A DNA stretch of 7,836 nt from Pseudomonadota bacterium (lineage in GTDB: Bacteria > Pseudomonadota > Alphaproteobacteria > Azospirillales > Azospirillaceae): the NCBI GenBank assembly GCA_023412175.1, contig JAEYOB010000586.1, positions 1 through 7,836 on the forward strand, in the 5' to 3' direction. Below, piece by piece: positions 1-7,019 of the stretch. Both the position numbers and the translations under genes were made by a program. Each line of letters starts with the position of its first letter. Position 1 is the first letter of the stretch. The notes under the pieces were generated by a model, which was given only the letters and a program-made list of their open reading frames with translations, was not told the origin of the DNA and did no database searches.

Positions 1-489
1 ACCTTCACGCTGCGTCTCCCGGTGGACAGCGTGGCCGAACCGCCGGAGCCGGACGCCTTCGGCCTGGACGACGCCCTCCTTCCCGATGCCGAGGAGGAGG
101 GGGCGGAGGGGATGTCCATGGCCGCCACCGTCCTGCTGGTCGAGGACGAGGCGCAGGTGCGCGACTTCATGCGCCTGACGCTGGAGGACATGGGCATGCG
201 CGTTTTCTGCGCCGGCGACGGCACGGAGGCGCTGGAAGCGTTTTCCGCCCATGGCGGGGCGTTCGACCTTCTGGTGACCGATCTGGTGATGCCGCGCATG
301 GGCGGGGCGGAGGCCGCGCGGGCGCTGCGCCGCGAGAACCCCGACCTGCCCATCGTGCTGATCTCCGGCTATCCGCCCGAGAAGGAGAATCTCGACGATC
401 TGTTGGCCGATGTCCGGCGCGTGGTCTTCCTGCACAAGCCCATCAACCCGGACGAGCTGAGCGACAAGGTGCACGCGCTGGTGGTCTGA
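1..489 (+). CDS. Hybrid sensor histidine kinase, 3' end (end of HATPase domain plus receiver)
   Basis: The reading frame is open from the left edge, so the gene is cut at its 5' end; 162 residues are visible. The first residues (TFTLRLPV) match the closing beta strand of a GHKL/HATPase_c kinase domain. An acidic, proline-containing linker of about 30 residues follows, then a complete receiver starting near ATVLLVEDE. The receiver has the acidic pair E-D, the phospho-acceptor Asp in LLVTDLVMP (codon 280-282), the Ser of LISGYP in the Thr/Ser position, and the Lys of LHKPINP. The DLVMPRMGG and SGYPPE wording resembles receivers fused to CckA/FixL-like hybrid kinases. A GTG at 22 is not a plausible start because it would cut the ATPase strand. 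The stop overlaps the next gene's ATG by 1 nt (TGATG), implying translational coupling. By family it would autophosphorylate on His and pass phosphate to its own receiver; the sensor part lies outside the window. Confidence 0.9.
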   Translation, partial: TFTLRLPVDSVAEPPEPDAFGLDDALLPDAEEEGAEGMSMAATVLLVEDEAQVRDFMRLTLEDMGMRVFCAGDGTEALEAFSAHGGAFDLLVTDLVMPRMGGAEAARALRRENPDLPIVLISGYPPEKENLDDLLADVRRVVFLHKPINPDELSDKVHALVV

Positions 490-2432
490 TGGCTTCCCCG
501 GATATTCCCACTTCCCTTCCCAGCGCCGTCGACAGCTACGACGTCGATGCGCTGCTGGTCGAATTGGGCGCCGAGCCGGAAGGCGACGAGGCGGAGCTGA
601 ACGTCTGCCTCACGCTGGAGGAGTTGTACGCGCCACGCAGCCGGTTCCAAATGGTCGAGGAGCTGGCCGAATTCCTGGAAAGCCGGCAGATCACCCCGAC
701 CGAACTGCTGCACACCGTCGAGCCGCAGCGCCAGTTCACCGACTGGCCGCGCCGCGCCGCGGTGCTGGAACGCGTGGCCAACACCCAGGCGTTGCCCGGC
801 CGCCGCACGCCGGCGCAGCGCCTGGACGAACTGATGCGCCTCGAGGGCGAGGCGCTGGCCATGACCGCCCAGCGGGCTCACCGCGGTTCGGTGCAGACCT
901 TCGACGCGCGCACCTTCGCCAGCGCTGTCGCCAAGATCGCCCAGGCCGCCCAGGGGTTCGCCGCGCGCTACGCCGTGGACGCGGTGATGGCGAACTGGCT
1001 TGGCACCTGCGGCAGCTATCAGGCCAAGCTGGAAAGCCTGCTCTCCCTGGTCGGCGAGGGCATGCCGCCGCTGGGTGAGGAGGTCATCGATCAGTTGATC
1101 GGGGAGATCCTGGCGAGCGGCACCGCGGCGGACGAGCTGTTCGGCTGGGTGGACGGGCTGCGCGCCACGCTCGAGGTGCTGGCGCAGCTCTGGAAGGGCG
1201 ATACCGTCACCCATCCGCGCGCGCCCGCGGTGATCCGCCGCCTCAACACCTACATCGCGTCGCACAGGGCGCCGGGGGCGCGCCGCGGGCTGGAGCTGAC
1301 GCTGTACCGCGCCCTGCTGGGGGAGGAGCGGCTGTGCCCGCTCACCGGCGGCGATCCGCGCGCCACCTCGGTCATTGTGGACGAGCTGGTGGCGACGGCG
1401 GCGCTCGCCGTCAAGCTGCGCGGCAACGGTTCGACCATGGGCGGCGAGCGCACCCTGCATCTGCTCGACCGCCGTGCGGCCCGTCATCTGTCCGGCGACC
1501 GGCTGGAAATGTCGCTGCGCGGCAAGAGCCATTACGCCAGGGTCATCGACCTGTTGACCTACGAGGGCGTGGTGTTCGGAGAGTTGTGCCGCAAGACGGT
1601 GACGGCGGCGTTGCGCACGCACCTCGACCACCGCGACTTCACGCAACGCCTGTTCGAGAGCGCCCGCACGCCACGCGCCCGCATCAAGGCGCTGTCCGAC
1701 GTGCAGGCGCGCCTGCTGCGATCCGCCCTGGCCGATCCGCTGAAGGACAAGTACGCGCGCATGCTGGACGAGATCCAGTTCACCTACCTGCGCACCAACC
1801 GCATCCTCGCCCGGATCGCCAAGGACCGCACCCCATCGGTCGAGGAGGTGATGGAGTACGCCAACCTGCTCGCCGAGGGCGCGTTCACCAGCGGAAAGTG
1901 CGCCGCAGCCGCGCGCGAACTGGTCGGTTTTCACATCCGGACCACGGCGTTTCTGAGGACTTACCTGCAACGCCGCAAGGATGAGACGGAGCAGCGCGCC
2001 GAACGCTTCGCCGCCTTCTTCGGCACCTTGCAGGCGGCCGGCACGTCATTGCGCGACATGGCGACGCTGCGCGTCCTGCTGGCCGACGACGAGCCGCAGG
2101 CCCGTTCCTACGTCGAGATGATCCTGCGCGACCTCGGCATCGCCGACATCACAATCGCCGAGGACGGCCGCGAGGCGCTGGACGCCTTCGACGGGCAGGA
2201 GATGGAGTACGACCTGATCATCTGCGACTGGAAGATGCCGCGTGTCACGGGGCTGGACTTCCTGAAGCAGGTGCGCGCGGTGCGGCCGGAGATGCCGTTC
2301 CTGATGGTCACCGCGCTGGCGACCATGATCGCCGTGGAGGAGGCGCTGGCCCACGACGTCACCGCCTACATCGCCAAACCCTTCTCGCCCGAGCAGCTGG
2401 AGGAGAAGATCCTGGTGCTGGTCAACCGTTGA
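489..2432 (+). CDS. Large protein with uncharacterised N-terminal region and C-terminal CheY-like receiver (paralogue 1)
   Basis: 647 residues. Residues 1 to about 520 are hydrophilic, rich in Leu, Ala, Arg and Glu, and look mostly alpha-helical, with no signal peptide or TM segment, so the protein is probably cytoplasmic. I do not recognise this region. Residues 527-647 are a complete receiver: acidic pair D533/D534, phospho-acceptor D580 in IICDWKMP, T608 in LMVTAL, CheY-type switch Tyr Y627 and K630 in YIAKPF. Having the receiver at the C-terminus is the reverse of most response regulators. The protein is homologous along its whole length to the product of 5130-7019. Shared blocks include TxEExY (about 42-47), TPTELLH (69-75), a VIDQLIGEIL block (199-208), YLRTNRILA (433-441) and LAEGAFTSGK (461-470). 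The ATG overlaps the kinase stop by 1 nt and has only weak Shine-Dalgarno pairing, consistent with coupling. Inferred role: phosphorylation-controlled effector of the adjacent kinase, with unknown output. Confidence 0.88.
   Translation: MASPDIPTSLPSAVDSYDVDALLVELGAEPEGDEAELNVCLTLEELYAPRSRFQMVEELAEFLESRQITPTELLHTVEPQRQFTDWPRRAAVLERVANTQALPGRRTPAQRLDELMRLEGEALAMTAQRAHRGSVQTFDARTFASAVAKIAQAAQGFAARYAVDAVMANWLGTCGSYQAKLESLLSLVGEGMPPLGEEVIDQLIGEILASGTAADELFGWVDGLRATLEVLAQLWKGDTVTHPRAPAVIRRLNTYIASHRAPGARRGLELTLYRALLGEERLCPLTGGDPRATSVIVDELVATAALAVKLRGNGSTMGGERTLHLLDRRAARHLSGDRLEMSLRGKSHYARVIDLLTYEGVVFGELCRKTVTAALRTHLDHRDFTQRLFESARTPRARIKALSDVQARLLRSALADPLKDKYARMLDEIQFTYLRTNRILARIAKDRTPSVEEVMEYANLLAEGAFTSGKCAAAARELVGFHIRTTAFLRTYLQRRKDETEQRAERFAAFFGTLQAAGTSLRDMATLRVLLADDEPQARSYVEMILRDLGIADITIAEDGREALDAFDGQEMEYDLIICDWKMPRVTGLDFLKQVRAVRPEMPFLMVTALATMIAVEEALAHDVTAYIAKPFSPEQLEEKILVLVNR
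2067..2429 (+). other. Receiver domain of paralogue 1 (CheY-like)
   Basis: These positions encode the C-terminal receiver, residues 527-647 of the preceding protein. It carries all canonical residues (D533/D534, D580, T608, Y627, K630). The DWKMP, LMVTAL and YIAKPF wording is close to CheY. It is clearly distinct in type from the receivers fused to the two kinases, which carry SGY or TGY in the Thr/Ser region and lack the switch Tyr. Confidence 0.88.
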
Positions 2433-2439
2433 ATCCTCG

Positions 2440-2450
2440 CCCGTGACGGG
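2440..2450. repeat. Short GC-rich inverted repeat just after the paralogue 1 stop
   Basis: CCCGTGACGGG is a perfect inverted repeat (CCCGT/ACGGG around a central G), starting 8 nt after the TGA. It could form a stem of only four base pairs with a three-base loop. No T-run follows, so it is not a convincing intrinsic terminator. It may be a weak transcript-end structure or chance. Confidence 0.3.
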
Positions 2451-2456
2451 AAAGGA

Positions 2457-2479
2457 TGAAACTGTTTCAATTCCGAAAC
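2457..2479. promoter_or_regulatory. Overlapping GAAAC/GTTTC palindromes, candidate operator
   Basis: The stretch contains three half-sites: GAAAC at 2458-2462, GTTTC at 2464-2468 and GAAAC at 2475-2479. The first two form a perfect 13-nt palindrome, TGAAACTGTTTCA (2457-2469). The second and third form another inverted repeat with a 6-nt spacer (2464-2479). The stretch is visibly AT-richer than the surrounding coding DNA and lies 64-86 nt upstream of the proposed kinase start at 2543, where a promoter or operator would sit. The repeats are seen directly; binding by a regulator is inferred. I could not assign a confident -35/-10 pair. Confidence 0.4.
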
Positions 2480-2529
2480 GCGATGTTAACGGGTGCCCGC
2501 CTATGAGGGGTGTTCTACTCCTTCCTGCC

Positions 2530-2535
2530 GAGGGA
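2530..2535 (+). promoter_or_regulatory. Ribosome binding site deciding the GTG start at 2543
   Basis: GAGGGA sits 7 nt upstream of the GTG at 2543, an ideal Shine-Dalgarno placement. The alternative in-frame GTG at 2510 has a GAGGG abutting it with no spacing, so it is unlikely to initiate efficiently. This favours a protein 11 residues shorter than the longest possible reading. Confidence 0.65.
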
Positions 2536-2542
2536 CTCACCC

Positions 2543-5119
2543 GTGGACGCTTCCAGTTCGGATCCCCCCTACGGCCGCAGCATCCCGCTGCCGGAACTGT
2601 TGCTTACGGTGCTGGGCCTTGCCGGCGTGGTGACGGTGCTCGTCATCGCGGGGATGCGGCATGACGGCTCGGTCGTCGGCACGCTCGCCGCAGCGCTGGT
2701 TTCCATGGCGGTTGCGTCTGCGGGGCTGGTCTTCCTGGCGGTGCGGCGCGGCGCCCGAACCGCCGGTGCCATGGCCACGAACGCCCGTCTGCTGGACGCC
2801 GCCAACCGTGAGCTTGAAGCCAGCCAGAAGCGCTTCCGCGACTTTGCCGAGGCTGCCTCCGACTGGTTCTGGGAGAGCGGGGCGGACCACCGCTATACCT
2901 ACGTTTCCGAACGTCTGGCAGACATTGTCGGGTGTGATGCCGGCGTGCTGTTCGGCGAGTCGCTGCTCGAACTCGGGCGGCTGTGCGAGGACGCCGACAC
3001 CTGGGCCGAGTACCGTGCCGACATCGAGGCCGGCCGCCCGTTTCGCGACCTCGAACTGACCCATCAGGACGATTCCGGCAAGACCTTCGTCTTCCGTCTC
3101 AGCGGCCAGCCGGTGTTCGACGAGGCCGGAGCCTTTGCCGGCTACCGTGGCTGCGGGCTCGACGTGACGGTCGAGACCATGGCGCTGATGGACGCGCGCT
3201 TCATGCAGGTGGTGGTGCACGACGCGCTGGACAGCATCTCGGAAGGGTTCGTGCTGTTCAGCGCCGATGGCCGGCTGCTGTTCTGCAACGACCGCTACCG
3301 GCAGGCCTACCCGAACATCGCCGACATCCTGGTACCCGGCGCCACCTTCGAGGAGATCCTGCGCGTCGCCGCCGAGCGCGGCGGCTTCGATGCCGGCGGC
3401 GATCTGACCGCCTGGATCCGCGCCCGGTTGACGCGCCACCTGGAGCATGAGGCGCCGGTGAACCAGCGTCTTTCCGACGGCCGCTGGTACCGGATCAGCG
3501 AGCACGCCACCGGGGCCGGCGGCATCGTCAAGATCCTCATGGACATCACCGAACTGAAGCTGCGCGAAAGCGAGCTGGCCGGCCAGACCGCCCGGCTGGA
3601 GGCGACGGTCGGTGCGTTGCAGGAGAGCGAGAACCGCTACAAGCAGCTCGTTGAACTTGCGCCCTACGGCATTGCCATCTGGGACGGCGCGGCGATCCGG
3701 TTCGCCAACGGATCGGCGGTGGCGATTCTCGGCGCGGCTTCCTTCGGCGGGCTGGAGGGAGCCGAACTGAAACGCTTCTTCCTGGACGGACCGGAACTGG
3801 AAGCGCGCCTCGCGCCCGCGGCGAAGGGCGACGCGCAACGCCTGGAGGGCGAGGTGCAACGTCCGAACGGCGAGCGCCGCCACCTGGAACTGGGCGCCTA
3901 CCCGGTGATCTACCAGCGCGAGTCGGCGGTGCTGCTGGTGATGAACGACGTCACCGAGCGCCGCCGCGCCGAGGAGGAGTTGCAGCGTTCGCAGAAGATG
4001 GAGGCGGTCGGCCGCATGGCCGGCGGCATCGCGCACGAATTCAACAACATGCTGACCGCCATCGGAGGCTTTGCCCGTCGGGCCGAGCGCGCGCCGGGCG
4101 ACGAGGCGCGGGTTCTGACCTGCGTGCGCGAGATCGCCAAGGCGTCGGACCGTGCCGCGGCGCTGACCGCCCAGCTCCTTGACTTCAGCCGCCGCAAGGC
4201 CAGCGAGGAGATGGAGGTGGTCCCCCTGGCCGACCTCGTGCGCGACCTGCGCGTCTTCCTGAAGCCGCTGATGAGCGCCGGCATCGCCATCGAACTGGAC
4301 ATCCGCGACGCCACGGCGCACGCCGTCGCCAACCCGGTGACGCTCAATCAGGCGATCCTCAATCTGGCGCTCAACGCCCGCGATGCCATGCCCGATGGCG
4401 GTGCGCTGCACGTGACGCTGGAGACGGTCGAGCCCGGCCGCGGCTTCTTCGAACGGCACGAGGCGCTGCGCCCCGGCCGCTACGCGGCGCTCCGCGTCAC
4501 CGACAGCGGTTGCGGCGTACCGGAAGAGATCCGCGACCGCATCTGGGAGCCGTTCTTCACCACCAAGGAGCCCGGCAAGGGCACCGGTCTCGGCCTGTGG
4601 ATGGTGTACGGCACGGCACAGCAGGCCGGCGGCGTGGTCGAGATGAAGTCCGAGCTGGGGAAGGGCAGCGTCTTCTCCATGTATCTGCCGGCCGTGGATC
4701 CGCCCGCCGCCGCGGACGAAGGCATCGAGGCGGTCCGCCTGCCGGAGGGCGAGACCGTGTCGGTCCTGCTGGTCGACGATGAGGAATCCGTGCGCTCCTA
4801 CCTGCGTCTGGCGCTTGAGGAGGCGGGGTGCCAGGTGGTGGAGGCGGCGGATGGGCTCGACGCGCTGGCGCGCTGGGAGGAGCATGCCGGGCTGTTCGAC
4901 CTGCTGGTCACCGACGTCTCCATGCCGCGCATGACCGGCCCCGAGCTGGCCCGCGCGCTGGATGAGCGCAATCCGGATCTCCGCATGCTCTTCCTGACCG
5001 GTTACGCGTCCCGCGACCAGGCGGAGGGGTTGACGGCACGGTCGGGATGCCAGCTTCTGATGAAGCCCGTGGGGCCGGAGAAGCTGGTCCAGGCCGTGCG
5101 CGAGCTGCTGTCGGAGTGA
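2543..5119 (+). CDS. Membrane-anchored multi-PAS hybrid histidine kinase
   Basis: 858 residues from the GTG at 2543, chosen for its well-spaced GAGGGA; a longer reading from GTG 2510 is possible. Two hydrophobic segments (about 16-38 and 44-67) are separated by only about five residues, so there is almost no periplasmic loop. PAS-like domains follow at about 97-212, 222-338 (PAS_7-like, with EGFVLFSADGRLLFCND) and 364-474. Next is a HisKA domain with phospho-acceptor H498 in GGIAHEFNN. The ATPase domain has an N box (NLALNARDAM, N611), G1 box DSGCGVP (654-660), F box WEPFFTTK (668-675) and G2 box GKGTGLGL (678-685). The receiver starts near 738, with D745/D746, phospho-acceptor D791, T819 and K841; Leu replaces the usual aromatic switch residue three before that Lys. 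All catalytic residues are present. By family it autophosphorylates H498 and relays to D791. The next gene begins 10 nt downstream, so the two are probably cotranscribed. The signal sensed is unknown. Confidence 0.93.
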   Translation: MDASSSDPPYGRSIPLPELLLTVLGLAGVVTVLVIAGMRHDGSVVGTLAAALVSMAVASAGLVFLAVRRGARTAGAMATNARLLDAANRELEASQKRFRDFAEAASDWFWESGADHRYTYVSERLADIVGCDAGVLFGESLLELGRLCEDADTWAEYRADIEAGRPFRDLELTHQDDSGKTFVFRLSGQPVFDEAGAFAGYRGCGLDVTVETMALMDARFMQVVVHDALDSISEGFVLFSADGRLLFCNDRYRQAYPNIADILVPGATFEEILRVAAERGGFDAGGDLTAWIRARLTRHLEHEAPVNQRLSDGRWYRISEHATGAGGIVKILMDITELKLRESELAGQTARLEATVGALQESENRYKQLVELAPYGIAIWDGAAIRFANGSAVAILGAASFGGLEGAELKRFFLDGPELEARLAPAAKGDAQRLEGEVQRPNGERRHLELGAYPVIYQRESAVLLVMNDVTERRRAEEELQRSQKMEAVGRMAGGIAHEFNNMLTAIGGFARRAERAPGDEARVLTCVREIAKASDRAAALTAQLLDFSRRKASEEMEVVPLADLVRDLRVFLKPLMSAGIAIELDIRDATAHAVANPVTLNQAILNLALNARDAMPDGGALHVTLETVEPGRGFFERHEALRPGRYAALRVTDSGCGVPEEIRDRIWEPFFTTKEPGKGTGLGLWMVYGTAQQAGGVVEMKSELGKGSVFSMYLPAVDPPAAADEGIEAVRLPEGETVSVLLVDDEESVRSYLRLALEEAGCQVVEAADGLDALARWEEHAGLFDLLVTDVSMPRMTGPELARALDERNPDLRMLFLTGYASRDQAEGLTARSGCQLLMKPVGPEKLVQAVRELLSE

Positions 5120-5122
5120 GGG
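5118..5122 (+). promoter_or_regulatory. Ribosome binding site deciding the ATG start at 5130
   Basis: GAGGG overlaps the end of the kinase stop codon and lies 7 nt before the ATG at 5130. This supports that ATG over the in-frame TTG at 5124, which is only 1 nt from the motif. Its overlap with the kinase stop suggests translational coupling. Confidence 0.65.
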
Positions 5123-5129
5123 CTTGACC

Positions 5130-7019
5130 ATGGCATCCGACATGGAGCTGGAAGAGCAATCCGGGGGCGGCCTCGACCAGGAGGCGGTGAACGAGGCAAC
5201 CGCCTGCCAGACGGCGGAGGAGTTCTATGCCACGCCGGCGCGCGAGGCGATCGGCCGCATCTGCGAGCGTTTCCTCGACGAGACGGCGATGACGCCGACC
5301 GAACTGCTGCACGCGACCCGGCATCAGACGGCGCTGTCGAACCAGCCCCTGTTCGTCAGCATGATCCAGCAGGCCGAACGCGCCCAGGGCCGCAAGTTCG
5401 GCACGCTGAACGCTCTGGTCAACGAGGTTGCCCGGCTGACCCGCGAGCGCATCCGCGACTGGCCGATTCCCGAACTGACGCTGGCCAACTATGACGCGAC
5501 GGTCGCGGAGGTGCTGTCGCGCGACCCGGCGTTCACCGGCCGCTTCATCGTGGATGCGGCGCTGACGCTGTACCTGTTTGCGGGGCGCAGCTTTTCCGAA
5601 AAAGCGGAACTGCTGCTGGAACTGGCCGAGACGACCGACAGCCCTGCGGCGCTCGATCACATCGACCAGTTGCTCGGCGAGATCGTGCGGTCCGAAGCGG
5701 GCATGGCGTCGATCGCGGGGGAAACGGCGTTCACCACGCTGGTCGAGGCGATCGTCTCCCTTGCAGTCGGCGACGCCCCCGTGCCGGACCACCTGCCGAA
5801 GCCGTTGCGCGCCATGGAGGCGCTGATCCGCCGGGCGCCCATGCCGGTGCTGACCGACGCGCTGCTGGTCGCTTTCCGGCGCGAGCTGGCCAAGCCCAAC
5901 CGCTTTACCATCGCCAGCAGCGGCGACCTGTTCGGCATCGAATCGGTGCAACGCGAGGTGATGACGCTGGCGCAACTGGCGCAGCGCTTGCGCTCCGGCG
6001 ACGGCTACCTGGGCGGGGCCAAGACCGAGGCGGCCTTTCAGCGGCGCATGGCGTTGCTGGTCAACGAGGACACGCTGCCGGAGATCGTCAAGGGACGCAG
6101 CTTCATCCAGAAGCTGCGCACCCTGTTCGCCATGCAGAAGATGCCGCTGGCCGCCAACTCCGAGAAGGCGGTCAGCGACTATCTCAGGAGCTACCTGGAC
6201 AGCCGCGAGTTCGCCAGCCGCGTGCTCGACTGCTGGAAGGAGCGGGCCGACAAGCTGAAGGGCTTGGCCGAGGTGCAGGGGATGATCCTACATTCCGCCT
6301 TCCCGGAAGAGGATCGCGAGCACCTCGCCCGGCTGATCGACGACACGCAGAGCGTCTTCATCCGCACGCACCGCCTGCTGGCGGCGCTGACCTCCAAGGT
6401 GGATCCGTCGTCTGACACGGTGCTCGACATGGTGAAGCTCGCCGGCGAAGGCGCCTTCTGCGTCGGCAAGAGCCGGCAGGCGGTGGCCCGCGCGCTGTAC
6501 CGGCAGGTGCACCGGCCGCGCTTCATCCGCTCCTTCCTGCTCAGCGCGCCCCATGGCAAGGAGCGCGGCGCCCGCGCTTCCTGGCTCAAGGCGACCCTGG
6601 CGACGATCGGCGTGCCGTTCATCGACATGGCCGCGCTGCGTGTGCTGGTCGTGGACGATGAGGAGGGGCCGCGCGCCTATGTGGAGTCGGTGCTGCGCGA
6701 CCTCGGCGTCGGTACCGTGCACCTCGCCGTCGACGGGCAGCAGGCGCTGGAGCGCCTTGAGGGGCAGGACGAGCACTACGATCTGATCGTCTGCGACTGG
6801 ATGATGCCCAGGGTCAGCGGCCTGGAGGTGCTGAAGTCCGTGCGCTCGGCGCGGCCCGACCTGCCGTTCCTGATGGTGACCGCGCTCGCCACCCGGCAGG
6901 CGGTCGAGCGCGCCATTGCCGCCCACGTCACCGCCTACATCCCCAAGCCCTTCACGCCGGACCAGCTGGAGGACAAGGTGCTGTTGGTGCTGACGCAGAA
7001 GGGCATTGTAGCGGGATGA
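5130..7019 (+). CDS. Large protein with uncharacterised N-terminal region and C-terminal CheY-like receiver (paralogue 2)
   Basis: 629 residues from the ATG at 5130. Same build as the product of 489-2432: about 500 residues of soluble, probably alpha-helical sequence that I do not recognise, then a C-terminal receiver (about 503-622). The receiver has D509/D510, phospho-acceptor D556 in IVCDWMMP, T584 in LMVTAL, switch Tyr Y603 and K606 in YIPKPF, so it should be phosphorylatable. Shared N-terminal blocks include TAEEFY (28-33), TPTELLH (55-61), HIDQLLGEIV (177-186), a GYLGGAKTE block (292-300), FIRTHRLLAAL (410-420) and LAGEGAFCVGKS (437-448). The receivers are much more alike than the N-terminal regions, so the latter have diverged, perhaps toward different partners. 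No signal peptide, TM segment, helix-turn-helix, GGDEF, EAL or HD-GYP motif was seen. Position directly behind a kinase suggests it is that kinase's effector. The gene ends the operon, facing a convergent hydrolase. Confidence 0.88.
   Translation: MASDMELEEQSGGGLDQEAVNEATACQTAEEFYATPAREAIGRICERFLDETAMTPTELLHATRHQTALSNQPLFVSMIQQAERAQGRKFGTLNALVNEVARLTRERIRDWPIPELTLANYDATVAEVLSRDPAFTGRFIVDAALTLYLFAGRSFSEKAELLLELAETTDSPAALDHIDQLLGEIVRSEAGMASIAGETAFTTLVEAIVSLAVGDAPVPDHLPKPLRAMEALIRRAPMPVLTDALLVAFRRELAKPNRFTIASSGDLFGIESVQREVMTLAQLAQRLRSGDGYLGGAKTEAAFQRRMALLVNEDTLPEIVKGRSFIQKLRTLFAMQKMPLAANSEKAVSDYLRSYLDSREFASRVLDCWKERADKLKGLAEVQGMILHSAFPEEDREHLARLIDDTQSVFIRTHRLLAALTSKVDPSSDTVLDMVKLAGEGAFCVGKSRQAVARALYRQVHRPRFIRSFLLSAPHGKERGARASWLKATLATIGVPFIDMAALRVLVVDDEEGPRAYVESVLRDLGVGTVHLAVDGQQALERLEGQDEHYDLIVCDWMMPRVSGLEVLKSVRSARPDLPFLMVTALATRQAVERAIAAHVTAYIPKPFTPDQLEDKVLLVLTQKGIVAG
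6636..6995 (+). other. Receiver domain of paralogue 2 (CheY-like)
   Basis: Residues 503-622 of the protein form a complete receiver with all canonical residues. At DNA level it remains visibly similar to the receiver at 2067-2429, for example across the VTAYIxKPFxPxQLExK block. This is consistent with descent from a duplicated gene, or with gene conversion of the receiver. Confidence 0.88.

Noticed and set aside
369..1970. 533-codon open frame on the minus strand opposite paralogue 1
   Set aside because: It has the same shadow composition and no domain. The plus-strand frame is supported by homology to the paralogue and by its receiver.
2440..2450. Rho-independent terminator after paralogue 1
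   Set aside because: The stem is only about four base pairs and no T-run follows. It is listed only as a short inverted repeat.
2458..2487. Extracytoplasmic sigma factor-type promoter (GAAAC followed by CGATGTT)
   Set aside because: The elements are only partly like known ECF consensus sequences, the spacing is 18 nt, and the GAAAC is better explained as part of the palindromes. I could not support a specific sigma factor.
2443..2664. 73-codon plus-strand frame starting in the gap before the second kinase, considered as a leader peptide or small protein
   Set aside because: It starts with GTG and runs about 120 nt into the kinase gene in another frame. The overlapping part reads as a shadow of the kinase and shows no small-protein features. 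A role as a translated leader cannot be excluded but is not supported.
2537..5143. 868-codon open frame on the minus strand opposite the second kinase
   Set aside because: It mirrors a strongly supported kinase gene. Its translation is rich in Arg, Gln, His, Ala and Gly with no recognisable domain, as expected for an antisense shadow in very GC-rich DNA with few chance stops.
4908..5975. 355-codon minus-strand open frame across the second kinase/paralogue 2 junction
   Set aside because: It spans the boundary of two real plus-strand genes, has low-complexity Arg/Gln/Gly-rich composition, and shows no convincing start or domain.
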